Assembly: GCF_041549525.1 (NCBI RefSeq)
Contig: NZ_CP157456.1
Location: 868,001-932,000 of the forward strand
Reading direction: 5' to 3'
Length of the DNA stretch: 64,000 nucleotides
DNA from: Paenarthrobacter aurescens
GTDB taxonomy: Bacteria; Actinomycetota; Actinomycetes; Actinomycetales; Micrococcaceae
The position numbers and the translations under genes were made by a program. Below, one piece after another: positions 31,492-39,414 of the stretch (position 1 is its first letter; each line of letters opens with the position of its first letter). The notes beneath the pieces are model-generated. The model was not told where the DNA came from and searched no databases. It was given only the letters and a program-made list of their open reading frames with translations.

Positions 31492-32423
31492 TGAGCGTAC
31501 GCACCATCGCCGCCACTAAGGAAACAACGCTCGACGCCGGCGCCCGGCCCCTGCAGGCAAAACGACGTCCTTTCGGGGCTTGGTTCAAGGACAAAGGCTG
31601 GCGGCACGTGGTTGGGGTTCTCACCACCATCTTTGCCGTGTTCCCGCTGCTCTACGTGTTGTCCGCCGCCCTGGATTCCAACGGCACCCTGGTGGGTTCC
31701 AACGGACTGTTCACCAGATTCGATACCGGCAACTTCGTGGCTCTGTTCAGCGACCCCACCCGTCCTTTTGCCCGCTGGTTCCTCAACACCCTGGTGGTGG
31801 GAACAGTGACATCGGCCGCCACCGTATTCCTGGGGGCCATGGCCGCTTACGCTTTCTCCCGCATGCGCTTCAAGGGGCGCCGCATGGGACTCTTGACCCT
31901 GCTCCTGCTGCAGATGTTCCCGCAACTGCTGGCCGTCGTCGCCATCTTCCTGCTCTTGAGCGGCATCTCCCAAGTGATCCCGGCCTTGGGGCTGGGCAGC
32001 CAGCTGGGCCTGATCATGGTCTACCTTGGCGGTGCGCTGGGTGTGAACACCTACCTGATGTACGGGTTCTTCAACACGGTCCCGCAGTCATTGGATGAAG
32101 CAGCCAAGATTGACGGCGCCAGTCATGTGCAGATCTTCTTTGGCATCATCCTGCGCCTGGTCACCCCCATCCTTGCCGTGGTGGGCCTGCTTGCCTTCAT
32201 TGGCATCTCCAGCGAATTCGTGATCGCCAGCGTGGTGCTGACCGATCCGGACAGCCAGACGCTCGCCGTCGGCCTTTACTCCTATGTGGCGCAGCAGCGC
32301 TCCGAGAACTGGGGCGTTTTCGCCGCAGGTGCCGTGATCGCCGCGATCCCTGTCATGGCACTGTTCCTCTTCCTGCAGAAGTACATTGTCAGCGGCCTGA
32401 CCGCGGGCTCAGTGAAAGGCTGA
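31491..32423 (+). CDS. Sugar ABC transporter permease (MalG-like)
   Basis: A 310-aa inner-membrane subunit with about six hydrophobic segments, pairing with the MalF-like protein. The EAA loop is SLDEAAKIDGASHVQIFFGIILP-like, and the C-terminus QKYIVSGLTAGSVKG is the classic MalG ending that reaches into the ATPase dimer. There is no ATPase gene in this operon; the MsiK-type ATPase at 42515-43597 is the likely partner. The downstream GH13 gene begins 2 bp after the stop. Confidence 0.92.
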   Translation: MSVRTIAATKETTLDAGARPLQAKRRPFGAWFKDKGWRHVVGVLTTIFAVFPLLYVLSAALDSNGTLVGSNGLFTRFDTGNFVALFSDPTRPFARWFLNTLVVGTVTSAATVFLGAMAAYAFSRMRFKGRRMGLLTLLLLQMFPQLLAVVAIFLLLSGISQVIPALGLGSQLGLIMVYLGGALGVNTYLMYGFFNTVPQSLDEAAKIDGASHVQIFFGIILRLVTPILAVVGLLAFIGISSEFVIASVVLTDPDSQTLAVGLYSYVAQQRSENWGVFAAGAVIAAIPVMALFLFLQKYIVSGLTAGSVKG

Positions 32424-32425
32424 CC

Positions 32426-34384
32426 ATGACAACCGCCCTCCCTCACCATGACGGCTCCGGACTCCATGCTCCCCACACCGCCACCCTTGGCGACACCGTT
32501 CGCCTCAGGGTGCGTATCCCGCAGGGGTGGGGCCCGGCGTCTAAGGTGTGGGTCCGTTCAGTCCAGGACGGTGAGCCCCGCTATGACGCCGCGATTCGCC
32601 GCGGCTCCGCCGGCGGGTGGGAATGGTGGGAAGCAGCCATGCTCGTGGCGAATCCCGTGGCCAAGTACCGCTTCCTGCTGGAAGAACCACAAACGCACGA
32701 CGACGGCGCTGCCGCCACCGTAGCAAGCGGAAGTACGGTTGGGCGACGCTACTGGAACCTCAACGCCCAAGGGCTGTTCAACAGGGACGTTTCAGACTCG
32801 GCTGACTTCAGGCTCACGGCGTTTGCTCCGGGACCGGAGTGGCTGCGCAAGGGCACCATGTACCAGGTGTTCCCGGACCGCTTCGCCCGATCCGCGCAGG
32901 CGGATGACCATCCCACACCAGATTGGGCCATCTCATGTTCCTGGGAAGAACCAGTAGCAGGAACGGGCCGGGAAGCCTCCACCCAGTTCTACGGTGGAGA
33001 CCTGCCAGGGATCACGGACAAACTCCCTCACCTGGAGGAATTGGGCGTGACCATCCTCTACCTGACGCCGTTCTTCCCCGCCCGCTCCAACCACCGTTAT
33101 GACGCTTCCACCTTCGATTCGGTGGACCCGCTCCTGGGCGGCGACCAAGCCCTGGTGGATCTTGTTGAAGCCGCACACGCGCGGGGGATCAAAGTGATGG
33201 GAGACCTCACCGCCAACCATTCCGGGGACGCGCACGAATGGTTCGTCAAAGCGCTCGCGGACCCGGGCTCGGAGGAAGCCGGTTACTACTATTTCAGCCC
33301 GGACCATTCCAGCTACGAATCGTGGTGGGGTGTACCGTCCCTGCCTAAGTTCAACTGGTCCTCGGCAGCCCTCCGCCGGCGCTTCATCACCGATGACGAC
33401 TCCGTGGTGGCCCGCTGGCTGAAGCCGCCCTTCAACCTGGACGGGTGGAGGATCGACGTCGGCAACATGACCGGGCGCCTGGGCGCAGTGGACCTCAACC
33501 ACGAGGTAGCGCGGCTCATCGCTGCCAGGGTGCGGGAAATCAACCCGAACGCGGCTTTGCTCGCCGAGTCCACGTCCGACGCCGCTCCCGACTTCACGGG
33601 CGAGCATTGGCACGGTGCCATGAGCTACTCCAACCTGACCCGCCCGTTGTGGTCCTGGCTTGCCAAAGATGCACCGAACGTGAACTTTTTCGGCTCACCA
33701 CAAGCCGGGCCAAACAGAATCCCCGCTGAAGACTTCCTCGCCACCCATCAGGACCTTGCCGCCGGATTTAGCTGGGGTGTGCTGCAAAACAACATGAACG
33801 CCCTCAACACGCATGACACCGCGCGGGCGGCAACCGTCATGATCGACGGCGGCCCGGAAGTGGGCGCTGTGCTCACCTTCTGCCTGCCGGGCGTTCCTGT
33901 CATGTTCGCGGGCGACGAGTTCGGACTCGAAGGGTTCAACGGCGAGGACTCCAGGACACCCATGCCATGGTCCGGCTCCAGACGTGAGCACAAGGACCTG
34001 CGATCACTCTACGCACGGCTTGCACAGCTGCGCCGGGAATTGCCGGGCCTGACCAATGGCGGGGTTCGTTGGATTCATGCCGAAGGCCACTGCTTGGTCT
34101 TTGTCCGGGAAACCCCCGAATCATCGGTCCTGGTGTTCGTTGCCCGGGATACCGCCTCTGTAGTGCTGGACCGGTCCGTTCTCAGCAAAGCCCAGCTCGG
34201 GGCGCTGCTGGACTCGCCACTGCACCAATCCGGAACCGTGACGTCGGCACCCTCCGGGGCGGACGGCGTCGTTTCTCTGCGCTCTGAAGGAGTGTCCGCC
34301 GGAATCTGGGCGATTCCCGGAACCGCGATTCCCCCTCACCAAAGGAGTTCTGCCGCCGTGCCGGCCACCTGCGACGCTGACTAG
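32426..34384 (+). CDS. GH13 alpha-amylase family enzyme (cyclomaltodextrinase/neopullulanase-like)
   Basis: A 652-aa cytosolic enzyme without a signal peptide. An N-terminal beta-domain (about residues 1-130) of the type used for dimerisation or carbohydrate contact precedes the barrel: GTMYQVFPDRFARS, GIKVMGDLTANHSGD, DGWRIDVGNMTGR (nucleophile), LLAESTSDAAPDF (acid) and NTHDTARA. The WRIDVGNMTGR variant differs from the more common FRxD and marks a distinct subgroup. Coupled to the permeases, it probably linearises or trims imported dextrins. The substrate choice among cyclodextrin, pullulan and maltodextrin is open. Confidence 0.87.
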   Translation: MTTALPHHDGSGLHAPHTATLGDTVRLRVRIPQGWGPASKVWVRSVQDGEPRYDAAIRRGSAGGWEWWEAAMLVANPVAKYRFLLEEPQTHDDGAAATVASGSTVGRRYWNLNAQGLFNRDVSDSADFRLTAFAPGPEWLRKGTMYQVFPDRFARSAQADDHPTPDWAISCSWEEPVAGTGREASTQFYGGDLPGITDKLPHLEELGVTILYLTPFFPARSNHRYDASTFDSVDPLLGGDQALVDLVEAAHARGIKVMGDLTANHSGDAHEWFVKALADPGSEEAGYYYFSPDHSSYESWWGVPSLPKFNWSSAALRRRFITDDDSVVARWLKPPFNLDGWRIDVGNMTGRLGAVDLNHEVARLIAARVREINPNAALLAESTSDAAPDFTGEHWHGAMSYSNLTRPLWSWLAKDAPNVNFFGSPQAGPNRIPAEDFLATHQDLAAGFSWGVLQNNMNALNTHDTARAATVMIDGGPEVGAVLTFCLPGVPVMFAGDEFGLEGFNGEDSRTPMPWSGSRREHKDLRSLYARLAQLRRELPGLTNGGVRWIHAEGHCLVFVRETPESSVLVFVARDTASVVLDRSVLSKAQLGALLDSPLHQSGTVTSAPSGADGVVSLRSEGVSAGIWAIPGTAIPPHQRSSAAVPATCDAD

Positions 34385-34453
34385 ACTGGCACTGAAAAGA
34401 CTGCGAAGACTGCCGGTTTGGCGTGTCCGCAGAGCTCATGTGGAGGGAAAGTC

Positions 34454-35917
34454 TTGTCGGACGAAACGGCCGTTGCCGGAACATCAGAGGAAAGCATCAA
34501 GGCCCGGGCCGTGGACGCCGGGGAAACCGCGCAACCCACCGCAGCACAACATGCTTTTCTGCGGGATCTCCAGGCCGGACTGGGCACCGGGCAAACAGCG
34601 GTCGATCAAGAAAACCTCACCGTTTACTCCGCCGATCAAGGCCCCATCCTTGAGAGGAAACTGCCGCTCGCTGTTGTCTGGGCGGAATCTGTGGAAGACG
34701 TCCAACACGTTGTCCGGGTTTGTGCCGCGCACCAAGTGCCCATTGTTCCGCGGGGTGCCGGCACAGGTGTTTCCGGCGGCGCACACGCCACCCAAGGCTG
34801 CATCATCCTGAGCCTTGAACGGATGACCCGCATCCTGGACCTCAACCCGGACGACGAGACCGCCGTCGTCGAGCCCGGCGTCATCAACGCCGATCTGAAC
34901 GCCGCCGCTGCAGAGCACGGCCTCATGTATGCGCCTGACCCCGCAAGCTACAAGATGTCCACAATCGGCGGTAACGTGGCCACCAACGCCGGGGGACTGC
35001 GGTGCGCCAAATACGGCGTGACCCGCGACTCCGTACTGGCACTGGACGTGGTGATGGCCGACGGATCACTGATGCACACGGGCCACCAAACCTTCAAAGG
35101 CGTGGCAGGCTACGACCTCACTGCGCTCCTGGTGGGCTCAGAAGGAACACTGGGGATAGTGGTGGGTGTAACAGTCCGGCTCAAGTACCTGCCCCGCGAG
35201 GTTCACACCATCGCCGCGTTCTACCAGGACTTCCGCAGCGCCGCCGCAGGAGTGCTCGCCGTGGGCAAGGCCCGGGTCCAGCCCGCCATCATGGAACTCC
35301 TGGACAACGGCACCCTGGTGCAACTCGACGAACTCCACGGCGGCGACCTCCAACAGCGCGGCAAGTCCCTGTTGCTCATCCAGACAGACGGTTTTGGAGC
35401 CGCTGCCGAGGCCGACGTCGTACGGCAGGTCCTCGCCGACGGCGGCGCCACCGTAACCACCGAAGCCAGCGCTGAAGCCGAGATGCTGGTGGAAATGCGA
35501 CGCAACAGCCGCGGCGTGGAAGTTGACGACGAATTCCGTGTGGGCGAAGACATCGCCGTCCCGCGCTCGCGGTTGGTGGATTTCGTGGCCGAGCTCGAAG
35601 CCATGGCCAACAGATTCCAGGTGCGCCTCAAAGTGGTGGCCCACGCCGGTGACGGCAACCTGCACCCCACTTTCTGGATGGACCGCGTGGACCCCACCAC
35701 CGACGCCCACGCCTTGCAGCGACTCAACGCTGCCTTGGACGAATCCATCCGGGTAGGCCTGGACATGGGCGGCACCATTACAGGCGAACACGGTGTTGGC
35801 CAGTACAAGCTGCGCTGGCTCGGCCTGGAACAGCCCCAACCCGTGCGGGAACTGCAGCGTCGGATCAAGGAGCTTTTCGATCCCCAGGGAATCCTGAACC
35901 CGGGCAAGGCCATCTAA
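34454..35917 (+). CDS. FAD-linked oxidase (glycolate oxidase GlcD / D-lactate dehydrogenase type)
   Basis: A 487-aa flavoenzyme oxidising a 2-hydroxyacid. The PCMH-type FAD domain shows PRGAGTGVSGGAHA, ETAVVEPGVINADL, DPASYKMSTIGGNVATNAGG and LLVGSEGTLGIV. The C-terminal domain has AHAGDGNLHPTF and GEHGVGQYK, both involved in substrate or metal contact. TTG 34454 is chosen because GGAGGG lies 8 nt upstream; GTG 34418 would add 12 residues. No GlcE/GlcF partners are adjacent. Glycolate, D-lactate and D-2-hydroxyglutarate are all possible substrates. Confidence 0.88.
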   Translation: MSDETAVAGTSEESIKARAVDAGETAQPTAAQHAFLRDLQAGLGTGQTAVDQENLTVYSADQGPILERKLPLAVVWAESVEDVQHVVRVCAAHQVPIVPRGAGTGVSGGAHATQGCIILSLERMTRILDLNPDDETAVVEPGVINADLNAAAAEHGLMYAPDPASYKMSTIGGNVATNAGGLRCAKYGVTRDSVLALDVVMADGSLMHTGHQTFKGVAGYDLTALLVGSEGTLGIVVGVTVRLKYLPREVHTIAAFYQDFRSAAAGVLAVGKARVQPAIMELLDNGTLVQLDELHGGDLQQRGKSLLLIQTDGFGAAAEADVVRQVLADGGATVTTEASAEAEMLVEMRRNSRGVEVDDEFRVGEDIAVPRSRLVDFVAELEAMANRFQVRLKVVAHAGDGNLHPTFWMDRVDPTTDAHALQRLNAALDESIRVGLDMGGTITGEHGVGQYKLRWLGLEQPQPVRELQRRIKELFDPQGILNPGKAI

Positions 35918-35990
35918 GGCTGGCTCTTCGTGGGGCGGCCCACGGGGCCGCAACGCTCGGCCCGCTCGGTGGTACCTCCCTTAGACGCCA

Positions 35991-36135
35991 CGCTCTATCA
36001 CTTCCCGGGCGCTTTCTCCTGTCGCTCTCTCACGTCCCGGGTGCTTTCTCCTGTCGCTCTCTCACGTCCCATGTGCTCGGGCGCGACGCTCTCTCACTTC
36101 CCGGGGTGCTTGGGTGCGACGTTCTATCACTAGCG
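35991..36135 (+). repeat. Tandem repeat, 32-bp period, 4.5 units (array C)
   Basis: Units begin at 35991, 36023, 36055, 36087 and 36120 (spacing 32, 32, 32, 33). The conserved part is CGCTCTCTCACGTCCCGG; the first two units also share GCTTTCTCCTGT in the remainder. It is the same family as arrays A and B. It occupies most of the 350-bp gap before the MFS gene, upstream of the GntR-type sites. Confidence 0.85.
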
Positions 36136-36140
36136 TCCTC

Positions 36141-36152
36141 TTGGTATTCCAA
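36141..36152. promoter_or_regulatory. GntR/FadR-type operator, imperfect copy
   Basis: TTGGTATTCCAA differs by one base from the perfect palindrome at 36236-36247, 95 bp downstream. Both lie upstream of the MFS gene. Confidence 0.6.
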
Positions 36153-36235
36153 AGAGTTGTCACACCCAGACCTAGTCACATCTGTGTTGCTTATTCGGTG
36201 GCATTTACTTTCTACCACGCTCCTTCTAGCCTTAC

Positions 36236-36247
36236 TTGGTATACCAA
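36236..36247. promoter_or_regulatory. GntR/FadR-type operator, perfect palindrome
   Basis: TTGGTATACCAA is a perfect 12-bp palindrome ending 20 bp before the MFS start, so a bound repressor would block initiation. A related GTATACCAA half is found before the GntR gene at 38599. Confidence 0.72.
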
Positions 36248-36267
36248 AATTGACGAGGGGGATTGAC

Positions 36268-37557
36268 ATGCGCGAGAAGCGGCAGACTGGTGTGGGACCG
36301 AGTCCGAGGCTGATGGCGGGGCTGGTGCTGCTTGCGCTCTTCATGGTTTCCATTAATCTTCGGCCTGCCATCACAACCATTGCCGGGGTAATGAGTCAGC
36401 TGCCGGGGCTATTTGGCCTTGATCCAGCTCTGCTCCCACTGCTGGGAACTCTGCCTGTGTTGGCCTTCGGCCTTTCGGGTCCGATCGGGCCTTGGCTGGC
36501 CCGGAGACTGGGCACTGGGCGGGCAGTGGCTGCTGCGTTGCTGGTTCTCGCTGCAGCCCTTATTGTCCGGGCTACTGTGCCCGCGCTTCTGTTGCCCGGA
36601 ACGTTCTTGGCCGGTATGGCGATCATGACGGCAAGTGTCCTGGTGCCACAGATCGTCAAGGCAAACCGCGGCACGGGCTGGTGGACGGGGCTATGCACCA
36701 TGGGCTTCGGGCTCGGAGCGGCGCTTGGGGCCGGGCTGGTCCAACCACTTGCTGCGGCTTTTGGCGGCAACCTTCAATCGGCACTTGCTGTGTGGGCGGT
36801 ACCGGCGCTGCTGGGCGCCTTCCTGATTCACCGATCCAAAGGCAGCGCCCAGGGCGGCGTTCCTCAGGCACAAACGGGGGACGCGCCGTCGTCGGCTGTT
36901 GTACGGAAGCCTGCGCCTCTTCGGAAGCAGCGCACGGCGTGGGCGGTGACCGCATTCTTCGGGCTGCAAGCCATGCTGTACTTCGCAATCACGTCCTGGC
37001 TGGCGGTGTATCTGGTCTCCCGGGGACTGGAACCCGCCGATGCCGCTGCTCTGCTTGCGTGGTTCAGCCTGGCGGGCCTCCCGGCCAGTCTGCTGGCACC
37101 CGTACTGGCCAGCCGTCCCGCCATCCTGAGGATCATGGCTCCCGGGCTTGGCTTGTCCGTGGCGGCCGCACTGTTGGGAGTTTTGATGGCGCCGGTTGAA
37201 TCACAGGTGTTCATGGTGGGCATTTTGGGAGTGGTGCAGAGCGCCGGATTTGGTCTGGCAATGGCGTTGGTGGTCATCCGATCCGACGGCCCGGAGTCCG
37301 CGGGCAGGCTCTCCGCCATGAGCCAAGGATTTGGCTTCGCTTTGGCGTCCCTCGGTCCGCTGGGCGCCGGAATGCTGCACGCTATGACAGGTGGCTGGGA
37401 GTTAACGTTTTGGGTGCTCGCCGCCGAAGCCGTAGTACTGGCCGGGGCAGGGTTCCTTGCCATTCGTGGCCCGCTCGTCAGCGTGGGCGCAGCAGGACAA
37501 ACTGTACAGACTGAGCAAATAACCGCCCATGAGCCGAGAGCCACATTCGTCCCGTAG
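36268..37557 (+). CDS. MFS transporter, CynX/NimT family
   Basis: A 429-aa membrane protein with about 12 hydrophobic segments. The N-terminal ALFMVSINLRPAITTIAGV and the central GLQAMLYFAITSWLAVYL are hallmarks of the CynX/NimT branch (cyanate- and nitroimidazole-type exporters). The transported compound is unknown. ATG 36268 is preceded by GAGGGGG; the frame is open back to 36073 but that portion overlaps the operators. Two TTGGTAT(A/T)CCAA sites upstream suggest control by the GntR protein encoded at 38651. Confidence 0.87.
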   Translation: MREKRQTGVGPSPRLMAGLVLLALFMVSINLRPAITTIAGVMSQLPGLFGLDPALLPLLGTLPVLAFGLSGPIGPWLARRLGTGRAVAAALLVLAAALIVRATVPALLLPGTFLAGMAIMTASVLVPQIVKANRGTGWWTGLCTMGFGLGAALGAGLVQPLAAAFGGNLQSALAVWAVPALLGAFLIHRSKGSAQGGVPQAQTGDAPSSAVVRKPAPLRKQRTAWAVTAFFGLQAMLYFAITSWLAVYLVSRGLEPADAAALLAWFSLAGLPASLLAPVLASRPAILRIMAPGLGLSVAAALLGVLMAPVESQVFMVGILGVVQSAGFGLAMALVVIRSDGPESAGRLSAMSQGFGFALASLGPLGAGMLHAMTGGWELTFWVLAAEAVVLAGAGFLAIRGPLVSVGAAGQTVQTEQITAHEPRATFVP

Positions 37558-37664
37558 TGCTCCTCGTCCAACCCACCCTGTTGCTGCAACTGGGGAGGCT
37601 CAGCGGATGCTGGAGCCTCTGCTGCGCGGTTAGACTCATGTGACGCTTACGAAATGGGGAAACA

Positions 37665-37973
37665 GTGAGTGTGTCATCTACCAAAGCACCGCCGACCACT
37701 GGCCGGATCAACCTGCTGGCCATGGCTGCCATTGCCCTGGGCGCTCTTGCCTTTGCCGGTATCTGGTTCTTTGGCCTGGGAATTCTTGCCACCTTTGCAG
37801 TGGGTGCCGGACACGTCTCCCTGAATCAGATCAGACGAAGGAACGAGAGGGGCCGCACTGTGGCCATACTGGCCCTCATCCTCGGCTATGGACTTGCTAC
37901 CTGGGCGCTGCTCAACGTTCTGACCTACATTCCTGTTGCACTGGAGCAGATGGCAAACCAGCCACCGATGTAG
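37665..37973 (+). CDS. Small DUF4190-like membrane protein
   Basis: A 102-aa protein with two hydrophobic segments (about residues 15-48 and 66-92). GAGHVSLNQIRRRNERGRTVAILALILGY matches the DUF4190 pattern, in which a G.xH..L..I...GRG-like loop joins two helices. The function of the family is not established. It starts at GTG 37665. Confidence 0.72.
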   Translation: MSVSSTKAPPTTGRINLLAMAAIALGALAFAGIWFFGLGILATFAVGAGHVSLNQIRRRNERGRTVAILALILGYGLATWALLNVLTYIPVALEQMANQPPM

Positions 37974-38075
37974 CGGCCCCGGGATGCTTACGCGCAGATA
38001 AGTTCAGAGGCGACTTGTTGCGACGTTCGTTGGCGGGCCTGTTCGGGCAGCAACTCCGCGCGTATCCTCTGCGAT

Positions 38076-38567
38076 ATGACCAATTCAGCAGCACCAGGAA
38101 CCAATCAGCCGGAAACGCCAGCAACCGAAATCCTTGAGACCAACGAGTGTTGGGAACTTCTCCGCGGCGTGTCAGTGGGCAGGTTGGCCGTGGTGGTGGA
38201 CGAACACCCGGACATCTTCCCGGTCAATTACAAAGTTGACCACGGGACCATGGTGTTCCGGACTGGCGAAGGCACCAAACTCCATGCCGCCCTCGGCGAT
38301 GCTCCGGTGGCGATTGAAGCCGACGGCGTCAACGCCGAAACCGGGGTGGCGTGGAGCGTGGTGGTCAAAGGCCAAGCGACGGCCGTGAAGCTCACCGAGG
38401 ACGTCCTGGATACCATAGGACTCCTCTTGTTCCCTTGGGAGGCGGGCCAGAAGGATCAGTTCATCCGCATTACCCCGAGCAAGGTGACTGGGCGCCGCTT
38501 CAAAGTGACGCCACCGGTCACATGGTGGTCGCCCCTGGATGATGCTCCGACGGCGCGGAACGAGTGA
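38076..38567 (+). CDS. Pyridoxamine 5'-phosphate oxidase-family (FMN-binding split-barrel) protein
   Basis: A 163-aa protein of the PPOX class: CWELLRGVSVGRLAVVVDEHPDIFPVNYKVDHGTMVFRTGEGTKLHAAL is the split-barrel with its FMN-contact pattern, and RITPSKVTGRRFKVTPPVTWW closes it. Members bind FMN or F420 and carry out varied reductions, so the substrate is open. ATG 38076 is the chosen start. Confidence 0.83.
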   Translation: MTNSAAPGTNQPETPATEILETNECWELLRGVSVGRLAVVVDEHPDIFPVNYKVDHGTMVFRTGEGTKLHAALGDAPVAIEADGVNAETGVAWSVVVKGQATAVKLTEDVLDTIGLLLFPWEAGQKDQFIRITPSKVTGRRFKVTPPVTWWSPLDDAPTARNE

Positions 38568-38596
38568 GGCTAAGGCCATTCCGGACACTGTGAATT

Positions 38597-38610
38597 TCTT
38601 GTATACCAAA
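38597..38610. promoter_or_regulatory. Degenerate GntR-type operator before the GntR gene
   Basis: TTCTTGTATACCAAAG keeps the GTATACCAA half of the TTGGTATACCAA palindrome found before the MFS gene; the left half is altered. It sits about 45 bp before the regulator's start, fitting autoregulation. Confidence 0.5.
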
Positions 38611-38650
38611 GTAGTGTAGGGGTCGCCACTCATAGGACTGGCGCGTCTGC

Positions 38651-39352
38651 ATGAAGGGAAGTTTTTCATTGGCTGAGGCAATGCCGGAAACCGGAAACGG
38701 CCGCGACGAAGAGGCTCGTGCGGAGAACGTCTACCAACTGGTGTTGGAGGGCATTGTCACCGGGACCTACGCGCAAGGAATGCGGTTGCGGGAACGCGAA
38801 CTTTCGGAGCTTTACAACGTCTCCCGTATTCCTGTGCGCGAGGCCATTCAGCGCCTGGAGCAGGATGGCTTTGTGGCAACGTTCCCCCGGCGCGGGGCAG
38901 TGGTGCGTCAACTGACCCTCACGGATGTCAACGAGCTCTTTGACGTTCGCCTCTGCCTGGAAACCTTTGCTGCACGCATGGCGGCCACCCGTGTGGCCGA
39001 AGGCAGCGACGGTGGACGGCTGGAAGTTCTCCTGGAGGCCTCCAGGGCAGCCATCGACGACGAACGGGCCGACGACGTAGCCCTGATCAGCGCCGAGCTG
39101 CACGCCGAAATAGTGCGCCTCTCCGGGAACAGGCTGCTCGTTGAATCCGTGAAACCCCTGTTTGGGCGGATGCGGTGGATCTTCGGATTGGCACACAACC
39201 GCAGTAATGAACTCCAGCGTGATGAACACACCGAACTCTGCAACGCAATCCTGAAGGGTAAGCCGGACCTGGCCTACTCCCTGGCGTACTCGCACATCGA
39301 GCTGGGCCGGGAACCCGTTCTGGCCGGGCTGGCCGAGACACTGGAACCGTGA
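38651..39352 (+). CDS. GntR-family regulator with FCD effector domain
   Basis: A 233-aa regulator. The N-terminal winged helix reads YQLVLEGIVTGTYAQGMRLRERELSELYNVSRIPVREAIQRLEQDGFV. The C-terminal FCD domain (about residues 95-225) has FDVRLCLETFAARMAA, HAEIVRLSGNRLL and the metal-ligand-type AHNRSNELQRDEHTEL, so it likely senses a carboxylic acid through a bound metal. It starts at ATG 38651; ATG 38681 is an alternative. It probably binds TTGGTATACCAA-type sites here and before the MFS transporter at 36268. Confidence 0.88.
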   Translation: MKGSFSLAEAMPETGNGRDEEARAENVYQLVLEGIVTGTYAQGMRLRERELSELYNVSRIPVREAIQRLEQDGFVATFPRRGAVVRQLTLTDVNELFDVRLCLETFAARMAATRVAEGSDGGRLEVLLEASRAAIDDERADDVALISAELHAEIVRLSGNRLLVESVKPLFGRMRWIFGLAHNRSNELQRDEHTELCNAILKGKPDLAYSLAYSHIELGREPVLAGLAETLEP

Positions 39353-39413
39353 GTTTTTGTACAGCTAACGCCCTTTAGAAGCCCTCTTAGGGGCGTTAGC
39401 TGTACAAAAACTC
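39351..39413. terminator. Perfect 23-bp inverted repeat at a convergent junction
   Basis: Arm 39351-39373 is an exact reverse complement of 39391-39413; the loop is 17 nt. The first base of the left arm lies in the GntR stop codon, and the right arm ends 2 bp before the stop of the minus-strand DUF4032 gene. It probably terminates both transcripts, although the A/T run lies within the stem rather than after it. Confidence 0.8.
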
Positions 39414-39414
39414 G

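Noticed and set aside
35991-36135. CRISPR array
   Set aside because: The period is right for a short array, but the repeated part is only about 16-18 bp, the 'spacers' resemble each other, and there are no cas genes. It is a tandem repeat.
38076-39352. Toxin-antitoxin reading of the PPOX and GntR genes
   Set aside because: Both match ordinary enzyme and regulator families and are not overlapping.
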